From Phaeobacter gallaeciensis (GTDB lineage: Bacteria > Pseudomonadota > Alphaproteobacteria > Rhodobacterales > Rhodobacteraceae), in NCBI RefSeq assembly GCF_001678945.1, contig NZ_CP015124.1, forward strand, positions 2,580,001 to 2,644,000: a stretch of 64,000 bases of DNA. The letters are read 5' to 3'. Shown in pieces: positions 43,619 through 51,970 of the stretch. Position numbers and translations under genes: made by a program. Every line of letters begins with the position of its first letter. Position 1 is the stretch's first letter. The notes under the pieces were generated by a model, which was not told the DNA's origin, did not search any database, and saw only the letters and a list, made by a program, of their open reading frames with translations.

Positions 43619-46615
43619 TTGTTCCGTTTTATCTGGAAGTATTCCAAACGTGATCAGCTCGTGCTTCTGGTGGTCACGGCCTGCCTGTTTCCGCTTTTGT
43701 ACCTGACACTGGAACTGCCCAAGCGTATCATCAACGATGCCATTGGTGCCGAGACCGACACGATTGCGGTGTTGGGGTATTCCTTCGACAAGCTGACTTT
43801 CCTGTGGATCCTTTGCGTGGCCTTTCTGGTGTCGGTGCTGATGCACGGTCTGCTGAAAATGCGCATCAACACCATGAAGGGGGTTCTGGCCGAACGGATG
43901 CTGCGCCGGTTCCGCTATCAGCTGATCGCCCGCGTTTTGCGGTTCCCGCAGCCCTATTTCGAACGGGTCAGCCAGGGCGAACTGGTGTCGATGGTGACAT
44001 CGGAATCCGAGCCGATGGGCGGTCTGATGGGCGATGCCGTCAGCCAGCCGGTGTTGCAGGCCGGGCAGATGCTGACCATCCTCTATTTCCTGTTTGTGCA
44101 AAGCTTCTGGTTCGGTCTGGCCGCCGTGGCACTGATCCCGCTTCAGGGCTGGTTGATCCCGATGCTGCAGCGGCGCATCAACCTTCTGAACAAGGAGCGC
44201 ATCAAAGAGGTGCGGGCGCTGGCCTCGGAAATCGGCGAAAGCGCAGCAGGTGCCGCCACGCTGCGCATCAATGGCGGCTGGCGCTACCGGATGGCGGTGA
44301 TCACCGACCGGCTGGGGCGGCTTTATGATATCCGTTTCGATATCTACCAGAAAAAATTCTTCATGAAGTTCCTCAACAACTTCATCACCCAGCTGACGCC
44401 ATTCTTCTTTTACGCCGTGGGCGGCTTCCTGGTGCTGCAGGGTAAGGTGTCGCTGGGCGCGCTGGTGGCGGCGCTGGCGGCGTACAAGGATATCGCCTCG
44501 CCCTGGAAGGAACTGCTGACCTATTACAACCAGACGCAGGACATGTCGCTGCGCTGGGAGGTGATCCTGGAGCGTTTCGCGCCGCCGGGCATGGTCGATG
44601 AAGCGCTGATGACCGGCGAACCTGACGATATTCCACGCCTCAAGGGCGATATCGAGCTGAAAGACGTCAGCGTGCGCGACGCCGATGGCAATCTCGTGCT
44701 AGAGGATCTTACCGCCACGCTGCCTGCGGGGAAGGTCATCGGCATTGCCGCCCCGTCCGAGGAAGACCGCCGCGCCATGGCCGAATTGCTGACCCGTGAA
44801 GTGCTGCCTGCGGCGGGCGCCGTGACGGTCGCAACCTTTGATCTGCGCGAGGTGCATCAGGCCATCGTTGCTTCGCGCATCGGTCATGCGACCTCGCGGC
44901 CGGTGTTGTTCCGGGGCTCTTTCGGGGACAACGTCATGATGCCGATGCGGCAGCGCCCGCAGGGTGAGGCCCGAGACATGTTGCAGCTGGATGCGGCGTT
45001 GAGGGCGGGCAACAGCCCCGACCCCTACGATGCGGCCTGGCTGGACCCATCGCTTGCGGGTTTTTCGACCGAGGCGGAATTGCGCGACTGGTGGGTGCAG
45101 CTGGTGTCGGGCATCGGCACCGATACCGCCCTGTTCCGGCGCGGCATGGACCAGAAATTCGACAGCAACGCGCATCCTCGCCTGACCGCCAGCCTGATCG
45201 AGCTGCGCCCCAAGGTGCAGGCGGCCATTGAAAAGGCTGGACTGGAGGCGCAAGCGCATTTCTTTGCACCAGACCGCTATAACCCGGCGCTGCCGGTAGC
45301 GGAAAACCTGCTGTATGCCACCCTGCGCGAGCCGATCACCGAAGCGGTGCTGAAACGCCACGTCAATTTTCTGGACCGGCTGCGCGAGCTGAAGCTGGAC
45401 ACCGACCTTGTGACGCTGACGCAGGACGTGGTGGACATGCTGCGGCAGATCTTTGGTATCGATGGTACCGGCCACCCGCTGTTCCGCAAACTGGGGCTGG
45501 AACCGTCGGCCTATGAGGCGGCGCTGGCGCTGGTGGACAAGACCCGCAGCAAGGGCGTCGATGCGCTGGACCGGGACGAGCTGGCACAGATGCTGATCGT
45601 GCCCTTCAGCATCTCGGCCGAGCAGATCGGCCCGGCCTTCAGTCAGGAAATGCAGGACCGCATCCTGCAGTTCCGCCGCAGCCACGCGGACGAGCTGATG
45701 GAAACGCTTGAGGACATCTTTGTCCGTATCGACGACAGCAGCTTTGCCCCGGGTCTGACGGTGATGGAGAACGCCATGTTCGGCAAAATCTCCGACACTG
45801 CGGGCGCCCGAGGCGACGAGCTGCGCAAGCTGGTGTCGGACGTGCTGGTGGAAAATGGCACCCGCAACATGGTGGTCGAACTGATCTTTGATCTGCCGGT
45901 CGCGCTGGGCGGGCAGGGCCTGCCTGCCAGTTTTGCCGAACCGCTGGCCTTTGCCCGGGCGACGATCAAACGGCCCGATATCCTGATCCTGGAATCGGCG
46001 CTGGCGAGTTACGATCTGGAAACCCGCGTTTCGGTGCACAAGAACCTGCGCAAGCTGTTGCCGGAGACGACGCTGGTCTATCTCGACAGCGATTTCGAAC
46101 GCTCCGAAGTCTTCGATGTTTTCTACCAGTTGCGCCAGGGGCGGCTGGTCAGCGACCAGATGCAGGAGGCCGCCGTGGCCGACAGCGCCGCCAGCCAGGA
46201 TCTGGCGCGCAAACTGCGGGCGCTGGAACAATCCGAGCTTTTCTCAGGTCTCAACCGGCGCCAGCTGCGGCTGCTGGCCTTTGGCGCGCGCTGGTACGAG
46301 GCCAAGGCGGGCGATGCGGTCTTTTTGAAAGACGACGATGCCAGCGACGGTGCCTATATGATCACCGAAGGCGAAGCGGGGCTATTCCTGCCACAGGATG
46401 GCGAAGAGGACCGGTTGATTGCCACGGTTGGACCGGGACGGCTGGTCGGGGAACTGGGGCTGATCCGCAAGGAGCCCCGTGCGCTCAGCATGATCGCGCA
46501 GACGGATCTGACCTGTCTGCGTATCGGCGAGGAAGAGTTCCTCGCCGTGGTGGAAAACGACGCCGCGACGGCCTTTAAGCTGTTGCAGGTGGTGGCCGGC
46601 TACGTGTCGAGCTGA
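43619..46615 (+). CDS. ABC exporter-like protein with degenerate ATPase domain and C-terminal cyclic-nucleotide-binding domain
   Basis: The 998-residue inner-membrane protein has a type I ABC exporter membrane domain (residues about 12-310). An ABC-like domain follows in which the motifs are lost. The Walker A place reads GKVIGIAAPSEEDRRAMAEL (371-390), the signature place LGGQGLPASF (763-772), the Walker B place DILILESALASYD (787-799), and the H-loop His is Asp. About 320 residues are inserted between its halves. A CNMP-type domain (868-990) keeps Gly-Glu-Leu and Pro-Arg-Ala (GELGLIRKEPRALS), so cAMP binding is plausible. TTG at 43619 is the first canonical start; the better spaced start may be ATA at 43607. 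Role unknown, possibly a regulator rather than a pump. Confidence 0.82.
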   Translation: MFRFIWKYSKRDQLVLLVVTACLFPLLYLTLELPKRIINDAIGAETDTIAVLGYSFDKLTFLWILCVAFLVSVLMHGLLKMRINTMKGVLAERMLRRFRYQLIARVLRFPQPYFERVSQGELVSMVTSESEPMGGLMGDAVSQPVLQAGQMLTILYFLFVQSFWFGLAAVALIPLQGWLIPMLQRRINLLNKERIKEVRALASEIGESAAGAATLRINGGWRYRMAVITDRLGRLYDIRFDIYQKKFFMKFLNNFITQLTPFFFYAVGGFLVLQGKVSLGALVAALAAYKDIASPWKELLTYYNQTQDMSLRWEVILERFAPPGMVDEALMTGEPDDIPRLKGDIELKDVSVRDADGNLVLEDLTATLPAGKVIGIAAPSEEDRRAMAELLTREVLPAAGAVTVATFDLREVHQAIVASRIGHATSRPVLFRGSFGDNVMMPMRQRPQGEARDMLQLDAALRAGNSPDPYDAAWLDPSLAGFSTEAELRDWWVQLVSGIGTDTALFRRGMDQKFDSNAHPRLTASLIELRPKVQAAIEKAGLEAQAHFFAPDRYNPALPVAENLLYATLREPITEAVLKRHVNFLDRLRELKLDTDLVTLTQDVVDMLRQIFGIDGTGHPLFRKLGLEPSAYEAALALVDKTRSKGVDALDRDELAQMLIVPFSISAEQIGPAFSQEMQDRILQFRRSHADELMETLEDIFVRIDDSSFAPGLTVMENAMFGKISDTAGARGDELRKLVSDVLVENGTRNMVVELIFDLPVALGGQGLPASFAEPLAFARATIKRPDILILESALASYDLETRVSVHKNLRKLLPETTLVYLDSDFERSEVFDVFYQLRQGRLVSDQMQEAAVADSAASQDLARKLRALEQSELFSGLNRRQLRLLAFGARWYEAKAGDAVFLKDDDASDGAYMITEGEAGLFLPQDGEEDRLIATVGPGRLVGELGLIRKEPRALSMIAQTDLTCLRIGEEEFLAVVENDAATAFKLLQVVAGYVSS

Positions 46616-46651
46616 TCTGACGAAGACAACCAACAAGACGGGAAGAATAGA

Positions 46652-47500
46652 ATGAAACTGCTGCGATATCGCGTGGGAGACACTGTGCGTCCGGGGATGC
46701 TGGCGGCCGATGGAACGGTCCGCGATCTGTCGGATCATGTAGAGGATATCACAGGCGCAACCCTGGATGATGCCGCGCTGGCGAAGCTGGCGGCACTGGA
46801 TGTGGCGGCCCTGCCAGTGGTCGAAGGCGATCTGGATCTGGCACCCTGCGTCGGCGGCGTCGGCAAGTTCCTCTGCATCGGTCTCAACTATTCGGACCAC
46901 GCCGAAGAGGCCGGAATGCCGATCCCCGAACATCCGATCCTATTCATGAAAGCGACCTCGGCCATTGTCGGCCCCAATGACGATGTGGTGCTGCCGCGCG
47001 GCTCGGTCGCTGGCGACTGGGAGGTCGAACTGGGCGTGGTGATCGGAAAGACAGCCAAATACGTGAGCGAAGAAGACGCGCTGGATTATGTGGCCGGGTA
47101 TTGCGTGGTCAACGATGTGTCCGAGCGGGATTTCCAGATCAAGCTGACCGGCCAATGGACCAAGGGCAAAAGCTGCGACACCTTTGGTCCCATCGGTCCC
47201 TGGCTGGTGAGCCGGGACGAGGTTGCCGATCCGCAGAACCTGTCGCTGTCCTGTGATGTGAACGGTCAGCGCATGCAAAGTGGCACCACCGGCAAGATGA
47301 TATTCTCGGTGGCGGAAATTATTGCCCACCTCAGTCAGTTGATGACCCTGCATCCGGGCGATGTGATCGCGACAGGCACCCCGCCGGGCGTCGGCATGGG
47401 GATCAAGCCTGATCCGATCTATCTGAAACCGGGTGACGTGATGGAGCTGGAAATCGAAGGTCTGGGCCGTCAACGGCAGACCGTGCGTGCGGACGACTGA
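46652..47500 (+). CDS. Fumarylacetoacetate hydrolase family protein
   Basis: The 282-residue product has the FAH core with GVGKFLCIGLNYSDHAEEAG near residue 68, the metal-binding Glu-x-Glu in GDWEVELGVVIGK near 120, NDVSERDFQ and the C-terminal GDVIATGTPPGVGMG. These are the features of the 2-oxo-acid hydratase/decarboxylase and fumarylpyruvate hydrolase branch. The substrate cannot be named. It follows the ABC/cNMP gene by 36 bases and may share its transcript. GGGAAGAA precedes the ATG. Confidence 0.9.
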   Translation: MKLLRYRVGDTVRPGMLAADGTVRDLSDHVEDITGATLDDAALAKLAALDVAALPVVEGDLDLAPCVGGVGKFLCIGLNYSDHAEEAGMPIPEHPILFMKATSAIVGPNDDVVLPRGSVAGDWEVELGVVIGKTAKYVSEEDALDYVAGYCVVNDVSERDFQIKLTGQWTKGKSCDTFGPIGPWLVSRDEVADPQNLSLSCDVNGQRMQSGTTGKMIFSVAEIIAHLSQLMTLHPGDVIATGTPPGVGMGIKPDPIYLKPGDVMELEIEGLGRQRQTVRADD

Positions 47501-47534
47501 TCCGGGCGTTCTGAGAAACCATCATTGAAAAGCA

Positions 47535-47553
47535 GGCGGGGCACTCCCGCCTG
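47535..47553 (+). repeat. Extragenic hairpin with 16-base core, copy 3
   Basis: AGGCGGG (47535-47541) pairs with CCCGCCT (47547-47553), giving a 7-bp stem with a GCACT loop. It contains the core CGGGGCACTCCCGCCT (47538-47553) shared with three other intergenic sites, 38 bases after a stop codon. Downstream (47660-47710) ACCTGAC and GTCAGGT enclose CGGG-AGCA-CCCG and CGTTC-TTGTC-GAACG, again a three-stem shape. Confidence 0.6.
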
Positions 47554-47585
47554 GTTTCGGCCATTCAGGGAATACCCTGTGCCAG

Positions 47586-47620
47586 TTGGGCGTGGCGCGG
47601 CGAAGCCGCGCCACGCCCAA
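47586..47620. repeat. Perfect 16-bp inverted repeat with 3-base loop
   Basis: TTGGGCGTGGCGCGGC (47586-47601) is followed by GAA and then its exact complement GCCGCGCCACGCCCAA (47605-47620). There is no T-run after it. It lies between the FAH and ArsR genes, which converge. Confidence 0.75.
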
Positions 47621-47788
47621 AGCGTGTTTGGGGCTTTGCCGCAGGCAAGGGACCTGACTGCACGGGAGCACCCGCGTTCTTGTCGAACGGGGTCAGGTGC
47701 CGTAGGTCTCAAACCCAGCGGGTTTGATCCGGTGTAGTCTTGGAATGGAGACGTCTGTGGGCCGCTCGGTGCCGGGCGCAGTGGGTGC

Positions 47789-48097
47789 TTATTCCGGGCC
47801 GCAGAACTGGCGGTAGAGCAGCGCGATGATCTCTTCGGTGTTCCGGTCCTTCAGGGAATAGAAGATCGTCTTGCCGTCGCGGCGGGTTTCGACCAGCCCC
47901 TCGTCGCGCAGTCGCGCCAGCATCTGGCTGACGGCGGCCTGACGCATATTCAGCAGCGCTTCCAATTCGCCTACGGATTTCTCACCCGTGCCGAGATGGC
48001 ACAGGATCATCAACCGCCCTTCATGGGCCAGCGTCTTAAGGAAAGACGCGGCATCGGCGGCGCGCTGGGCCATGTCGATCGGGGTATCCGGCGACAT
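47789..48097 (-). CDS. ArsR family regulator with SqrR/BigR-like cysteine pair
   Basis: The 102-residue winged-helix regulator has FLKTLAHEGRLMILCHLGTGEKSVGELEALLNMRQ, with the key core LAHEGRLMILCHL. It also has the recognition helix QAAVSQMLARLRDEGLVETRR and wing DGKTIFYSL. Two cysteines, C33 and C99, are 66 residues apart, the same spacing as C41 and C107 of the persulfide sensor SqrR. It may sense sulfane sulfur; its target genes are not visible here. The start is uncertain: ATG at 48097 is used, but in-frame ATGs at 48166, 48184 and 48073 are possible. Confidence 0.85.
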   Translation of the reverse strand: MSPDTPIDMAQRAADAASFLKTLAHEGRLMILCHLGTGEKSVGELEALLNMRQAAVSQMLARLRDEGLVETRRDGKTIFYSLKDRNTEEIIALLYRQFCGPE

Positions 48098-48202
48098 CGT
48101 ATCGGGATGCTGAATGGTCACGTGTCCGGGGTCCTGCGATAAATGATGGACCGTATAATGCCCCATTTTGTCCCTGTTGCACAAGCCATCGATGAAACAG
48201 AG

Positions 48203-49435
48203 TCACTCGGGCAGCGGCGGGGCGCCTCCGGCAAAGGAATTTCCCTTGGCATAGTCGCAGGGCGCCTCTTGCATGTTGAGGTGCAGATCATCACCGGTAA
48301 AGGGATTGGCGCGGGCCAGGTCCTCGTCCACCTCAATGCCCAGACCGGGGGCCTCGGGCGGGCGGATGAAGCCCTCTTCGACGCGGATCGCGCTTTTGAT
48401 CAGGGCGTCGTGAAAGGGAGTTTCGATGGTTTCGGCCATCAGGATATTCGGAATCGAGGCCGCCAGATGGATATTCGCGGCCCATTCTACCGGCCCAGCA
48501 TAAAGATGCGGCGCCATCTGCGCGTTGAAGGCCTCGGCGATGGCGGCAACCTTCTTCATCTCCCAGATGCCGCCGGCCCGTCCCAGCGCCGGTTGCAGGA
48601 TCTCGGCAGCGCCCGCACGCAACACCGCGCCAAACTCGGCCTTGGTGGTCAGCCGCTCGCCGGTGGCAACCGGGATGCGCACCTGCCGGGCGACGCGGGC
48701 CATGTCCTCGATATTGTCGGGGGGCGTGGGTTCTTCGAACCACAGCGGCGAATAGGGCTCCAGCGCCTGGCCCAGCCGTACGGCGCCTGCGGTCGAGAAC
48801 TGGCCATGGGTGCCGAACAGCAGGTCGGCGCGATCGCCGACCGCCTCCCGGATCGCCTTGCAAAAGGCGACCGACTGGCTGATGTCGCGCATCGCGGGCA
48901 TATGGCCGCCGCGCATCGTATAGGGGCCTGCGGGGTCAAATTTCACCGCCGTATAGCCCCTCAGCACCATTTCGGTGGCGCTTTCGGCGGCCATATCGGG
49001 CGAGGTCCAGAAGGCGGCGATGTCGTGATGGGGCAGCGGATAAAGATAGGTATAGGCGCGGATGCGATCGTTCATCCGCCCCCCGAGCAGTGCGTGCACC
49101 GGGCGGTCCCTGTCCTTGCCCAGAATGTCCCAGCAGGCGATTTCCAAGCCGGAAAAGGCACCCATGACCGTCAGGTCGGGACGCTGGGTAAAACCCGAGG
49201 AATAGGCGCGGCGGAACATCAGCTCGATGTTTTCCGGATTCTCGCCCGCCATATGCCGGTCAAAGACATCGCGGATCACATGGGTCATGGCGTCCGGCCC
49301 GATCGAGGCGGCATAGCATTCGCCCCAGCCGGTGATCCCGGTGTCGGTGGTCACTTTAACGAGGATCCAGTAGCGCCCGCCCCAACCCGGGGAAGGCGGT
49401 GCGGTGACGATGATGTCGAGGTTCTGCAGCTTCAT
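48203..49435 (-). CDS. Mandelate racemase/muconate lactonizing enzyme family protein (enolase superfamily)
   Basis: The 410-residue product has the capping domain (TDTGITGWGECYAASIG, AFSGLEIACWDILGK) and the barrel (GYTAVKFDPAGPY, WFEEPTPPDN, PVATGERLTT, ending PHLYAGPVEWAANIHLA). The glutamates in FEEP and TGE are likely metal ligands. The first ligand position, usually Asp, reads FGTHGQF, so chemistry may differ from D-galactonate dehydratase. It is 29 bases after an alcohol dehydrogenase gene, so both may work in sugar-acid breakdown. Confidence 0.87.
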   Translation of the reverse strand: MKLQNLDIIVTAPPSPGWGGRYWILVKVTTDTGITGWGECYAASIGPDAMTHVIRDVFDRHMAGENPENIELMFRRAYSSGFTQRPDLTVMGAFSGLEIACWDILGKDRDRPVHALLGGRMNDRIRAYTYLYPLPHHDIAAFWTSPDMAAESATEMVLRGYTAVKFDPAGPYTMRGGHMPAMRDISQSVAFCKAIREAVGDRADLLFGTHGQFSTAGAVRLGQALEPYSPLWFEEPTPPDNIEDMARVARQVRIPVATGERLTTKAEFGAVLRAGAAEILQPALGRAGGIWEMKKVAAIAEAFNAQMAPHLYAGPVEWAANIHLAASIPNILMAETIETPFHDALIKSAIRVEEGFIRPPEAPGLGIEVDEDLARANPFTGDDLHLNMQEAPCDYAKGNSFAGGAPPLPE

Positions 49436-49464
49436 GGGAGGACTCCTTTGGGCTGCGGCAGCCG

Positions 49465-50559
49465 TTAGTGGTTGAAGAGGATGACGTTGCGCCGGGCTGA
49501 GCCGGTCTTGGTATCGGCGATGGCCTCGTTGATCTGGTCAAGGCGCCAGCGGCCGGAGATCAGCTCGTCCAGTTTGAGCCGCCCCTGATCGTAAAGGTCG
49601 ATCATCCAGGGGATATCGCGCTGGATCACCACATCGCCCATCTTGGAGCCGACCATGCCCTGACCGATGGCGGCCATTACGACGGGCTCGTATTCCGCCT
49701 TTTGGCCGGAATGCGGCATGCCGATCATCACCGCCTTGCCGCCCCTTCCCAGATAGCGCACGGCCTGATCATAGGCGGGGATGGCGCCTACAGTGACCAG
49801 CACCGCATCGGCCCCCTTGCCGCCAAGCGCTTTGTAGGCGGCCCGCCAGGGTGAGGCCTGGCTGGCGAGCACCCCGTGGGTGGCGCCGAATTCCTTGGCA
49901 ACCTCCAGCTTTTCCTCGCTCATGTCGACGGCGACAATGCGGCGGGCGCCTGCGATACGGGCGCCCTGAATGGCGTTGAGGCCAACGCCGCCAGCGCCGA
50001 TTACCACCACGTCCTGCCCAGGGCGCAGACCGGCGGCATTAACCGCGGCACCAACGCCGGTGATCACCCCGCAGGAAATCAGCGAGGCGACATCCTTGGC
50101 CATGGTGTCGGGGATCTTCACGATCTGGCGCTGATCGACCACCACCTTTTCTGCGAAGGCACCGCAAGCCATGGCTTGTTCCAGCGGGCCGCCATCGGCG
50201 GTGGTGAGGGGGCCGTTTTTAACCCCGTCATAGGGCGTTTCGCAGATCGTTGGCTTGCCGCCTGCGCAGCTGGGGCAGGTGCCGCAGGCGCGAATCAGGG
50301 TGACGACAACGCAGTCCCCCTCTTCAAATCCGTTGACGCCGCCGCCAACCGCGGTGATCGTTCCGGCCGCCTCGTGGCCATAGACGGCAGGCAGGTGACC
50401 GCCCCAGGCACCTTCGGCATAGGAAATATCGCTGTGGCAGATGGCCACCGCATCCAGCGTCACCTCGACCTCGCCCATGCGCGGGGCGGCCAGCTGAATC
50501 TCCTCGATGACAAGCGGACTGCCGAAGGCGTGGCAGACGGCGGCTTTGATGGTTTGCAT
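49465..50559 (-). CDS. Zinc-dependent alcohol dehydrogenase (MDR family)
   Basis: The 364-residue product has the catalytic zinc Cys in AICHSDISYAEG, GHEAAGTI, and the structural zinc set CGTCPSCAGGKPTIC near residue 92. The NAD(P)-binding Rossmann motif is VIGAGGVGLNAIQGARIAGA near residue 190. It resembles the class III/formaldehyde dehydrogenase-like branch. ATG at 50559 has GGGGAGAA ahead of it; the longer frame reaches into the upstream gene. Substrate unknown; operon with the enolase-superfamily gene. Confidence 0.9.
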   Translation of the reverse strand: MQTIKAAVCHAFGSPLVIEEIQLAAPRMGEVEVTLDAVAICHSDISYAEGAWGGHLPAVYGHEAAGTITAVGGGVNGFEEGDCVVVTLIRACGTCPSCAGGKPTICETPYDGVKNGPLTTADGGPLEQAMACGAFAEKVVVDQRQIVKIPDTMAKDVASLISCGVITGVGAAVNAAGLRPGQDVVVIGAGGVGLNAIQGARIAGARRIVAVDMSEEKLEVAKEFGATHGVLASQASPWRAAYKALGGKGADAVLVTVGAIPAYDQAVRYLGRGGKAVMIGMPHSGQKAEYEPVVMAAIGQGMVGSKMGDVVIQRDIPWMIDLYDQGRLKLDELISGRWRLDQINEAIADTKTGSARRNVILFNH

Positions 50560-50665
50560 GGTGCGTTCTCCCCGTTGGCCCGTGTTTTTTAGACCGTGCA
50601 TTTTCCGCACGGTGACCCGGACAGTTGATTGTCGCAAGAGGAGAGTTGAAGGGGAGATTGCGCGT

Positions 50666-51865
50666 TTACGTGGGGGAACGGCTGGCGCGCAAGAACAGCA
50701 GACACCCACCCAGCATCAGCACCAGCGCCAGCAGGAACGGCGCCCCCGGCAGGTAGATGGCGGTCTCGGCGCGGGTGAAATGGGCAAAGGTCAGCGTCAT
50801 CATCATCGGAGAGATGATCATCGACAGGGCGTGTACGGCGGTCATCACCCCCTGTAGCTCCCCCTGTTGGTTGTCGTCCACCGCGCGGGACATGATCCCC
50901 TGCAATGCGGGCTGCACCACCGCGCCAAGGGCCGAGACCGGGATCAGCGCAAGCGCCAGCGACCCGCTGGTGATGAAGGCGAGAATGCCAAAGGCGACAA
51001 AGTCGAAGATCTGCCCCCAAAGCACGGTGCGTCGCTCGCCGAACCAGCGAACGCAGTGGCGCAAAAGCCAGCCCTGCACCAGCGCCATCGAGACGCCGTA
51101 GATGGCCAGTGACACGCCGATGACCCTGGTGTCCCAGCCAAACCGTTCGGCGGTGAAATAGGACCAGATCGACGGGTAAACGTAGATCGCCACGGAATAG
51201 AGGAAATAGACCCACAGAAGGTTGGCAATACCAGGAATGCGGGCCATGGCGCGAAAGGCGCCAAAGGGGTTGGCGCGGCGCCAGTCAAAGGCGCGGCGGG
51301 TCTTGTCGGTGACCGTTTCCCGCATCACGAACCAGCCAAGGGCAAAGTTCAGCGCTGACAGGGCGGCGGCCGCATAGAACGGTGCCCGGGTGCCCATCTC
51401 GCCAAGCAGACCACCGATCAGCGGACCCAGCACGAAACCAGCGCCAAAGCCCGCGCCCAAGAGGCCAAAATTCGCAGCCTTTTCATGCGGTTTCGAGATA
51501 TCGGCGATATAGGCACCTGCGGTGGAGTGGGTGGCGGCGGTGATGCCGCCGATGATGCGTCCGGCCAGCAGCAGCCACAAGGACCCGGCCAATGCCATCA
51601 CCAGATAATCCAGCGCCATCACGAATAGCGACACCAGCAGCACGGGACGGCGGCCAATGGCATCTGACAAGGAGCCCAGTACCGGGCTGAACAGGAATTG
51701 CATCACCGCAAAGACGGTGCTGAGAACGCCGCCCCAGATCGCCGCATCCGCCAGCGATCCGCCCTGCACCTCGACAATCAGGCTGGGCATGATCGGCATG
51801 ATCAGACCGATGCCCATGGCGTCGATCATCACGGTCAGCAGAACAAAGACCAGCGGCAGGCGCAT
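50666..51865 (-). CDS. Major facilitator superfamily exporter, TetA-like
   Basis: The 399-residue protein has about 12 transmembrane helices. It opens LTVMIDAMGIGLIMPIMPSL and has the MFS motif A loop GSLSDAIGRRPVLLVSL near residue 64, plus GRIIGGITAATHSTAGAYIADI and GAGFGAGFVLGPLIGGLLGE (motif C). These are characteristic of drug:H+ antiporters of the tetracycline type. It probably exports small toxic molecules; real tetracycline resistance is not implied. Confidence 0.9.
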   Translation of the reverse strand: MRLPLVFVLLTVMIDAMGIGLIMPIMPSLIVEVQGGSLADAAIWGGVLSTVFAVMQFLFSPVLGSLSDAIGRRPVLLVSLFVMALDYLVMALAGSLWLLLAGRIIGGITAATHSTAGAYIADISKPHEKAANFGLLGAGFGAGFVLGPLIGGLLGEMGTRAPFYAAAALSALNFALGWFVMRETVTDKTRRAFDWRRANPFGAFRAMARIPGIANLLWVYFLYSVAIYVYPSIWSYFTAERFGWDTRVIGVSLAIYGVSMALVQGWLLRHCVRWFGERRTVLWGQIFDFVAFGILAFITSGSLALALIPVSALGAVVQPALQGIMSRAVDDNQQGELQGVMTAVHALSMIISPMMMTLTFAHFTRAETAIYLPGAPFLLALVLMLGGCLLFLRASRSPT

Positions 51866-51970
51866 CAGAAGGGCACCGCCCCGCGTCTGTTGTGCCTGCG
51901 TTTCATGAACGCGGGCACAGCCTCTGCCAAACCGTCTTTCCCGCGCCGCATCCTGATGTCTCTTTGCCGG

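Noticed and set aside
43366-43653. Plus-strand frame of 95 codons before the ABC/cNMP gene
   Set aside because: It overlaps the DUF3307 gene and runs out of frame into the exporter; no ribosome-binding site or domain.
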